From Candidatus Gastranaerophilales bacterium (GTDB lineage: Bacteria; Cyanobacteriota; Vampirovibrionia; Gastranaerophilales; Gastranaerophilaceae), in contig CALUSZ010000008.1 in assembly GCA_944323495.1 (NCBI GenBank), positions 1 through 5,647 of the forward strand: a stretch of 5,647 nucleotides of DNA, given 5' to 3'. The notes below the pieces were generated by a model. The model did no database searches. It was not told where the DNA came from and saw only the letters and a program-made list of their open reading frames with translations. Below are positions 1 to 4,522 of the stretch, in pieces. A program made the translations under genes and the position numbers. Positions within the stretch are counted from its first letter, which is position 1; each line of letters starts with the position of its first letter.

Positions 1-15
1 CTGTATTGTAAAAAT

Positions 16-24
16 TGGTACAAT
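16..24 (+). promoter_or_regulatory. Extended -10 promoter element just before the small membrane-protein gene
   Basis: TGG followed by TACAAT matches the bacterial extended -10 pattern (TGn plus TAnnnT). It ends only four bases before the ATG at 29, so transcription would begin at or within a base or two of the start codon and give a leaderless mRNA. The -35 box would fall at or beyond the left edge of the window and cannot be judged. No Shine-Dalgarno sequence is seen before this ATG. The arrangement closely matches that before holA, which strengthens the call, but in AT-rich DNA a single TAnnnT could be chance. Confidence 0.45.
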
Positions 25-28
25 AGAT

Positions 29-286
29 ATGCATACAATACTGTCAACAAGCTTTATCCTTGTCCCTGCCGTAGTTGTAATGGGATATTTAGGGCACCGT
101 ATGGGAGAAATTATTGACAATCCTAAAAACAAAGCAGATGCTGATTATAAAATAGCGGTTTTGAATGCTCTTAAAAAAATGGATAAGTCAATTACATTGC
201 AAGAGTTAAATGAAAAACTGACCAAGCAGGTTGCTGAGCCTGATTTACCGGAACAGGAAGAGCCTGAAGATGATTTGGATGTGTAA
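29..286 (+). CDS. Small single-pass membrane protein of unknown function, 85 aa
   Basis: I do not recognise a family. The 85-residue product has one hydrophobic segment at about residues 4-21, then a charged, probably helical stretch (about 36-70) rich in Lys, Leu and Glu, and an acidic tail ending in several Asp/Glu residues. This suggests an inner-membrane anchor with a cytoplasmic helix, possibly coiled-coil. The ATG lacks a Shine-Dalgarno sequence but sits four bases after an extended -10 element, so a leaderless start is plausible. The frame is also open back to base 2 with no stop, so a start left of the window is not excluded. The gene ends 22 bases before holA. A TATAAT box lies in that gap, so holA may be transcribed separately even though the genes are adjacent. 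Confidence 0.65.
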   Translation: MHTILSTSFILVPAVVVMGYLGHRMGEIIDNPKNKADADYKIAVLNALKKMDKSITLQELNEKLTKQVAEPDLPEQEEPEDDLDV

Positions 287-302
287 ATATTTATAGTATA
301 AT
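274..302 (+). promoter_or_regulatory. Promoter for holA-holB, leaderless type
   Basis: A perfect -10 consensus TATAAT lies at 297-302, six bases before the holA ATG at 309. A weak -35 candidate (TTTGGA at 274-279, or TTGGAT at 275-280) is 16-17 bases upstream, inside the end of the preceding gene. A start point about seven bases after the -10 falls on the ATG itself, which implies a leaderless mRNA. No Shine-Dalgarno sequence is present between the -10 and the ATG (the bases there are CAAGAT). The box and its position are read directly. Promoter activity is inferred. Confidence 0.55.
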
Positions 303-308
303 CAAGAT

Positions 309-1271
309 ATGGCTGTATACTTTTTTTATGGGGATGAAGATTATAATATAGAGCTTGAAATCGAAAAAATGCGCTCTAAGCTTAATCCTGACTTTATTTC
401 AATGAGCTTTCAAACACTTGACAGTCCGGATTACTCCACGCTAATCAATGCCCTTAGAACTCCTCCGATGATGTTCGGGGATATGCTTGTTATTATTAAT
501 GCTGAGGATTATTTTTTATCAAATAAAAACTTTTTCGATGATAAGGAACTGGAAGATATTGAAGATGCCCTAAAAAATAATCCGGACCAGCTTAATATAG
601 TTTTTGTAGTTAAACTTCCAAGGAATGAAAATAAGAAATTAGATTCAAGAAGAAAACTTTATAAAATTTTATCAAAATATAACGCTCAGGAATTTCCTAC
701 ATTTAAGACATATAAAACAGAAGATATTGCAAACTGGGTAAAAAAACACGCAAAAACAAAAGAAATTTCTCTGAACAACGATGCCCTCTCCTTAATGATT
801 GAACAGCTTGGAAATAATCTAAGGGATTTTAATACAGAGCTCGACAAGCTCAAACTTGTTGCTTATCCGGGGAATGTTGTTACTAAAAAGATGGTAGAGG
901 ATATATGTATTTCCCACCAGGATTTATTTAATTTTACAGAGTTAATAATGAAAGGGGAAAAAGATAGAGCATTATTAGAATTTAAAAAACTTCTGGATAA
1001 GAAACATCCGCTTGAGCTTTTATCTGCAATTCAGACTATGTTAAGAAAATGGATACTTTTAAAAATAAACTCTTCTATGTCTACATTTGAGCTTTCAAAG
1101 CTTACAGGCCAGCATGAATTCGTGGTAAAGCAGACCATTGCAAAGCTTAAAAATACAAAGGCTGCAGACCTAATTAAGCTTAAAGAAAATCTTTTTGATG
1201 TAGAATACAGGATTAAATCCGCAGAAGTTCTTGATATAATTTCGGAGGTTGAGTGTGCAATTATCAGATAA
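309..1271 (+). CDS. holA: DNA polymerase III subunit delta (clamp loader)
   Basis: Delta is the clamp-opening subunit of the replicative clamp loader: it binds the beta sliding clamp and springs one interface open. The 320-residue length suits the family (usually about 320-345). The start YFFYGDEDYNIE matches the conserved N-terminal strand and G-(D/E)-E-x-Y loop of DNA_pol3_delta proteins, in a degenerate AAA+-like fold without a Walker A site. The central part (about 140-210, with QLGNNLRDFNTELDKL) is the lid-domain signature. The region from about 215 (FNFTELIMKGEKDRALLEF, then HPLELLSAIQTMLRKW) is the C-terminal collar domain, where a short helix pair precedes the conserved 'LL..i...~R.w..~K' pattern. 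The ATG at 309 lacks a Shine-Dalgarno sequence and follows a TATAAT box. The gene overlaps holB, which encodes its clamp-loader partner; this supports both calls. Confidence 0.9.
   Translation: MAVYFFYGDEDYNIELEIEKMRSKLNPDFISMSFQTLDSPDYSTLINALRTPPMMFGDMLVIINAEDYFLSNKNFFDDKELEDIEDALKNNPDQLNIVFVVKLPRNENKKLDSRRKLYKILSKYNAQEFPTFKTYKTEDIANWVKKHAKTKEISLNNDALSLMIEQLGNNLRDFNTELDKLKLVAYPGNVVTKKMVEDICISHQDLFNFTELIMKGEKDRALLEFKKLLDKKHPLELLSAIQTMLRKWILLKINSSMSTFELSKLTGQHEFVVKQTIAKLKNTKAADLIKLKENLFDVEYRIKSAEVLDIISEVECAIIR
1244..1248 (+). promoter_or_regulatory. Shine-Dalgarno site that fixes the holB start
   Basis: GGAGG lies inside the end of holA. It directly abuts the TTG at 1249, leaving no spacer, but is six bases from the in-frame GTG at 1255, a normal distance. 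This favours GTG 1255 over TTG 1249 as the initiation codon. The site lies in translated holA sequence, so ribosomes finishing holA could feed holB. Confidence 0.75.
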
Positions 1272-2100
1272 ATACCCTTTTTTAACGAATTATTTCACAC
1301 AGGCTCTTACAGCCTCCAATAGGGCTCTGCCCCAAAGTTTATTATTTTATGGCAATGATTTGAAGTCTCAGTATATTTTGGCAACGGAAATCGCAAGACT
1401 TCTAAACTGCAAAAACGACCGCTCTGATACTTGTGAATGTCTCAATTGTAAATGGATAAGAGAAGGAACACATCCTGCGGTGCTTACTATATCAAGACTA
1501 GATAATAAGCCAGATGACGATGATTCAAAAACAGTAATTTCAATCAAACAGTCGCTTATGATAAAAGAGATGCTTGTATCTGCCTCTGAATTTCATAGAG
1601 TATTTATTTTCTGCGACAGAGATGATGACGGTAATATATCTGGCTTAAATCCACTTAATTTTCAGGCGGAAACCTCAAATTCTTTGCTAAAAATAATCGA
1701 AGAGCCGCAGCCTAACATAACATTTATTTTCTTAACCAGATACATTGATGATGTACTTCCAACAATAATTTCGCGTTCACAATGTTTCTTTGTGCCGTCC
1801 AAAGAGACTGTCACTTATGATTACTCTGCCATTGACGGTATATTTACGAATTATTTTGAATTTAACAGAAAAGATGTGTTTAATATATCACAGAAGCTAC
1901 AGGATTTATCTAAAGAAACGCCTGTTAACGTGATACTTGATAGTATCCAAAACTACATCCTCACCCTGCTAAAAACAAATCCTCGCAATGTAGAACTCAT
2001 AAAGCATATTGAAATTCTTGAAGATGCAAAGCGTCAGGCAAAGTTAGGTATACGCCCTATTAATATTTTTGACGATATCTGTCTCAAATTGATTAATTAA
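1255..2100 (+). CDS. holB: DNA polymerase III subunit delta' (clamp loader)
   Basis: Delta' is the stator of the clamp loader and supplies an arginine finger to the neighbouring ATPase subunit. With the GTG start the product is 281 residues. Visible landmarks are: a decayed Walker A at about 31-38 (FYGNDLKS, lacking the GxGKT pattern, as expected for non-ATPase delta'); a four-cysteine zinc-site region at residues 52, 60, 62 and 65; the very conserved helix NSLLKIIEEP at 142-151; and the arginine-finger motif SRS at 173-175, where relatives usually have SRC. The zinc spacing is CX7CXCX2C, tighter than the common CX8CX2CX2C. A longer TTG start at 1249 (283 aa) is open but poorly spaced from the ribosome site. 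The gene overlaps holA by 17 bases. Its stop overlaps by three bases the stop of the opposing membrane-protein gene. The short C-terminal domain is less conserved. A Walker-A-bearing tau/gamma identity is excluded. Confidence 0.88.
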   Translation: MQLSDKYPFLTNYFTQALTASNRALPQSLLFYGNDLKSQYILATEIARLLNCKNDRSDTCECLNCKWIREGTHPAVLTISRLDNKPDDDDSKTVISIKQSLMIKEMLVSASEFHRVFIFCDRDDDGNISGLNPLNFQAETSNSLLKIIEEPQPNITFIFLTRYIDDVLPTIISRSQCFFVPSKETVTYDYSAIDGIFTNYFEFNRKDVFNISQKLQDLSKETPVNVILDSIQNYILTLLKTNPRNVELIKHIEILEDAKRQAKLGIRPINIFDDICLKLIN

Positions 2101-2885
2101 TGTTCATCAACAGGTGCAAGAGTGCCTAAAAGGTATGCGCACACATAAATATCGTACAGGTATTTTATGGTAGCTAATAAAATAACACTTGCTAATTTAA
2201 GAATATAAACAACAGACATCTCTGGAGAAAATAAGCCAAATATTTTTATAAGATAAGTTAAAGCATAATAATCTACTGCAAAGTTTACGACTATCAACAG
2301 AACTTTCCATATATATCTAAAAGGATAATTCCCCATCAAATATATAGCCTTTCTAAGATTCCATACCGCAACCACGGAATCCCTGTGTGCGTAATTCCAC
2401 AAAAGAGCAGGAACGAATAAACACCAGAAAACATAACATATAAGCTGATTTACTAAAGTAAGCTTTGTTACATTACCGGAATATATCATAAACCAGAAAG
2501 GAAGCGATAATAGAAATGTTGCAACAATTGATGCAATCCCTCGCCAAATGAGCTTAAATGCACGAATTTCCGGGAATTCTATAATAAAAATTTCCTTTAT
2601 TCTGCCATTATATATATTTGCCGATTTAATATCAATATCGCGTTCTATAAATGCTTCTGTAAGTTCCCAGAAGTATCCTTGCAGTATTAATAAAGGAATT
2701 AAAACTAAAACAACTGATAGAATTGTTATATAATACTGAATCCCAAATATATTAATAAATTTTACTAGCAAATAGGGTATAATAAAAGCCATAAATAAAC
2801 AGATAAGAGTAAATAAAAACAAGTATAAATAATGTTTTTTAAAAAGCTTATATTTAAACATCCATACAAAAGGTTCAAATAACAT
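2097..2885 (-). CDS. DUF4013-like six-helix inner-membrane protein, last gene of the TonB/ExbBD operon
   Basis: The 262-residue product is strongly hydrophobic, with about six membrane segments near residues 19-42, 50-70, 112-137, 142-164, 190-215 and 223-254. The part after the second segment (GYFWELTEAFIERDID, then FPEIRAFKLIWRGI) resembles the DUF4013 pattern, in which 'GYl.r..r.v..gd' is followed by 'lPew..~..l...G'. I assign the family from that likeness only; function is unknown. The ATG at 2885 follows exbD2 by 26 bases, with a weak AGGA 12 bases upstream, so it is probably cotranscribed with the motor genes. An ATG 13 bases further upstream is out of frame and soon stops. The gene meets holB tail to tail with overlapping stop codons. 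A role in assembling the motor or in envelope stress is possible but is inference from position. Confidence 0.7.
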   Translation of the reverse strand: MLFEPFVWMFKYKLFKKHYLYLFLFTLICLFMAFIIPYLLVKFINIFGIQYYITILSVVLVLIPLLILQGYFWELTEAFIERDIDIKSANIYNGRIKEIFIIEFPEIRAFKLIWRGIASIVATFLLSLPFWFMIYSGNVTKLTLVNQLICYVFWCLFVPALLWNYAHRDSVVAVWNLRKAIYLMGNYPFRYIWKVLLIVVNFAVDYYALTYLIKIFGLFSPEMSVVYILKLASVILLATIKYLYDIYVCAYLLGTLAPVDEH

Positions 2886-2911
2886 AAATCTTTTTCATCC
2901 TGTTTATCTTC

Positions 2912-3289
2912 TTATCTGGATAGCGAGATACTTGTAACTCCAACATTCCTTGCGCTATCCATGAGTTTTACGACAGCACCGTGCTCTGCGTTATCATCAA
3001 CCTGAATCAAAAGACCGTCCGGATAGTCTTTTGCATGCTGAGATACTGTTGTTTCCAAGTCTGCAGCTGCAATTTCTTGGTCATTAAAAAAATATTTATT
3101 GTCAGAAGTTACACTAAAATTCATAATCTTAGAATCTTTTACAATCTGCTCCTGATTTACAACCTCCGGAACTGCAAGATTCAAACCCTGCTGGTCTAAA
3201 AGAGGTGCTATTACCATCATTATAATCAGCAATACCAAAAAGATATCTGTAAGCGGTGTTATGTTAATTTCGTTAAAACTGTCGCGCAT
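2912..3289 (-). CDS. exbD: ExbD/TolR-family biopolymer transport protein, second paralogue
   Basis: ExbD sits within the ExbB pentamer and helps turn proton flow across the inner membrane into movement of TonB. This copy is 125 residues: a short cytoplasmic N-terminus, one membrane helix at about 13-33 carrying the essential proton-path aspartate D15 (in NITPLTDIFLVLL), then a periplasmic ExbD domain to about 123. Family members are usually 130-145 residues, so this is a compact complete form. Its ATG overlaps the stop of the upstream exbD by one base (TAATG), and a GGAG at 3296-3299 lies six bases before it, inside the last codons of that gene; translation is very likely coupled. It shares a 20-residue identical stretch around the aspartate with the upstream copy, but the periplasmic parts differ. 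TolR is the alternative name; nearby Tol-Pal genes would be needed to choose it. Confidence 0.9.
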   Translation of the reverse strand: MRDSFNEINITPLTDIFLVLLIIMMVIAPLLDQQGLNLAVPEVVNQEQIVKDSKIMNFSVTSDNKYFFNDQEIAAADLETTVSQHAKDYPDGLLIQVDDNAEHGAVVKLMDSARNVGVTSISLSR

Positions 3290-3822
3290 TATTCACTCCA
3301 ATTCTCATATTGATTATCCTGCGGAATAGGTGTTTGAGCACCGTTAACAGTATTATTAGATGTATAGTTAGATGTATCAAGCTGCTCTTGAGCCTCTTCT
3401 AACTTCTTCTGAGCCTTTTTATTAAGAGGTTCGCCTGCAACTATAAGCTTCTTATAGTGTGCATCCTGAGCAGCATCCATTATATCCATAATAATAGAAC
3501 TCTTAACTTTTTCATCCGCTTTAACGATAACTTCAGCCTTATCATTATCGCCCTTTAGCTTTTCCAAATCTGCCGCAAGTGTCGCTATTGATGAGCGTTT
3601 ACTATCTACATAAACAGTACCGTCCTTTGTAACAGAAACTGTAACCTTGCCCTGCTCAATAGACGTGCCGCTGTTAACTTCAGGAACGCTTATAGAATTA
3701 TCAATTGACTGGAATGTCGGAGCGACAACCATCATTATAATTAACAGAACAAGAAAAATATCTGTTAACGGTGTTATGTTAATTTCTGTAAATAAAGCTT
3801 TTTTACCTGTTTTAATACCCAT
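3289..3822 (-). CDS. exbD: ExbD/TolR-family biopolymer transport protein, first paralogue with C-terminal extension
   Basis: The 177-residue product has a short basic N-terminus (KTGKKA), one membrane helix at about 19-37 with the conserved proton-path aspartate D21, and a periplasmic ExbD domain to about residue 132, ending near KKLIVAGEP. It is about 40 residues longer than usual. The extra tail begins with a charged helix-like stretch (LNKKAQKKLEEAQEQL, 133-148) and ends in a polar Asn/Thr/Gln-rich segment, facing the periplasm. The tail could contact TonB, peptidoglycan or the second ExbD; this is inference. The ATG at 3822 is 16 bases after the exbB stop, with only a weak purine-rich AAAGAA upstream, whereas the following exbD has a good ribosome site. 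It is cotranscribed with exbB and probably forms a mixed ExbD pair with its neighbour. Confidence 0.9.
   Translation of the reverse strand: MGIKTGKKALFTEINITPLTDIFLVLLIIMMVVAPTFQSIDNSISVPEVNSGTSIEQGKVTVSVTKDGTVYVDSKRSSIATLAADLEKLKGDNDKAEVIVKADEKVKSSIIMDIMDAAQDAHYKKLIVAGEPLNKKAQKKLEEAQEQLDTSNYTSNNTVNGAQTPIPQDNQYENWSE
3296..3299 (-). promoter_or_regulatory. Shine-Dalgarno site for the second exbD
   Basis: Read on the minus strand, GGAG lies within the final Trp-Ser codons of the first exbD, six bases before the ATG that shares a base with that gene's TAA stop. Spacing is ideal, and the site ties translation of the two ExbD proteins together. Confidence 0.75.
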
Positions 3823-3838
3823 TTTAGTTCTTTCTTTT

Positions 3839-4489
3839 TTAACCTAAAGCAACACTTGATTTAGATTGAATCGTAGTTTCTTCTTCTGAATCAACAAAGC
3901 TTAAGAAAAGAAGCTTGATTAACTGGAAGTCATCTTCAAATCTTCTTACAGTAGATTGGAAAGTGTTGTAGCAAACAACTGCAACAATAGCAACTCCAAG
4001 ACCGAAGGCTGTAGCAATCAATGCAGATCCAATACCCATTGCAACAGCAGCAGATTGGTTACCTTGAGAAGCCAAATCCTGAAATGTATAAAGTATTCTT
4101 ACAACAGTACCGAACAAACCTAAAAACGGAGCAACACCGCCAATTGTACCAAGTATTGTTAATCTGTGTTCAAGCTTTCTTGTAGCAAGAGCTGAAGCGA
4201 TATCAAAAGAACGAGAAAATCCTTTTTTCTGCTCTGATAAAATTCTTACACCTTCTTCTGTTACTTCACCGATAATACCGCCGCATTGAACAGCAAGATT
4301 TTGAGCTCCCACTAAGTTATTTTTAGCAAGTTCCTTTTGTAATTTGGGAATAAACTCTATAACATTTCTTTTGTTAGCATTATAAAATGCGGCTCTGTCT
4401 ATGGCTACCATAACGGTTAAGATAGAGCAAATAAGAATCGGTAACAATACCGGCCAGTCCAGTTGAATTGAATGTAGTAATAAATCCAT
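3839..4489 (-). CDS. exbB: ExbB/TolQ/MotA-family proton channel protein
   Basis: ExbB forms the pentameric inner-membrane channel that surrounds the ExbD helices and energises TonB. The 216-residue product has a first membrane helix at about 13-30 (WPVLLPILICSIL), a cytoplasmic region to about 110, then the signature from 108 onward: HRLTILGTIGGVAPFLGLFGTVV, followed by helix three from about 148 (AVAMGIGSALIATAFGLGVAIVAVV). The threonines T128 in GTV and T160 in ALIATA match the polar residues that line the channel in E. coli ExbB (T148 and T181). After GTVV the usual Gly is replaced by Arg131, which is uncommon. The ATG at 4489 has a clear GAGGA ribosome site (4497-4501) seven bases upstream. 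It lies 33 bases after the TonB-like gene and 16 before exbD. TolQ is the alternative name. Confidence 0.92.
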   Translation of the reverse strand: MDLLLHSIQLDWPVLLPILICSILTVMVAIDRAAFYNANKRNVIEFIPKLQKELAKNNLVGAQNLAVQCGGIIGEVTEEGVRILSEQKKGFSRSFDIASALATRKLEHRLTILGTIGGVAPFLGLFGTVVRILYTFQDLASQGNQSAAVAMGIGSALIATAFGLGVAIVAVVCYNTFQSTVRRFEDDFQLIKLLFLSFVDSEEETTIQSKSSVALG

Positions 4490-4496
4490 AATTTTA

Positions 4497-4501
4497 TCCT
4501 C
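4497..4501 (-). promoter_or_regulatory. Shine-Dalgarno site for exbB
   Basis: Read on the minus strand, GAGGA stands seven bases before the exbB ATG, in the 33-base gap after the TonB-like gene. It supports ATG 4489 as the start. Confidence 0.7.
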
Positions 4502-4522
4502 ATTTATCTTATACTTTATTTT

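Noticed and set aside
1249..1254. TTG at 1249 as the holB start, giving a 283-aa product
   Set aside because: The GGAGG ends at 1248 and leaves no spacer, whereas GTG 1255 has a six-base spacer.
2126..2146. GTGC...GCAC inverted repeat near the convergent boundary, as a terminator
   Set aside because: The stem is only four base pairs with a long loop and no T-run, and it lies inside the membrane-protein gene.
2548..3847. Plus-strand frames at 2548-2733, 2981-3199 and 3647-3847
   Set aside because: Each lies fully or almost fully opposite a well-supported membrane or ExbD gene, has no recognisable domain, and reflects AT-rich antisense sequence.
4508..4513. TATAAG on the minus strand in the gap before exbB, as an internal promoter
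   Set aside because: No matching -35 at 16-18 bases upstream, and the AT-rich gap makes chance likely. exbB has a good ribosome site and operon spacing.
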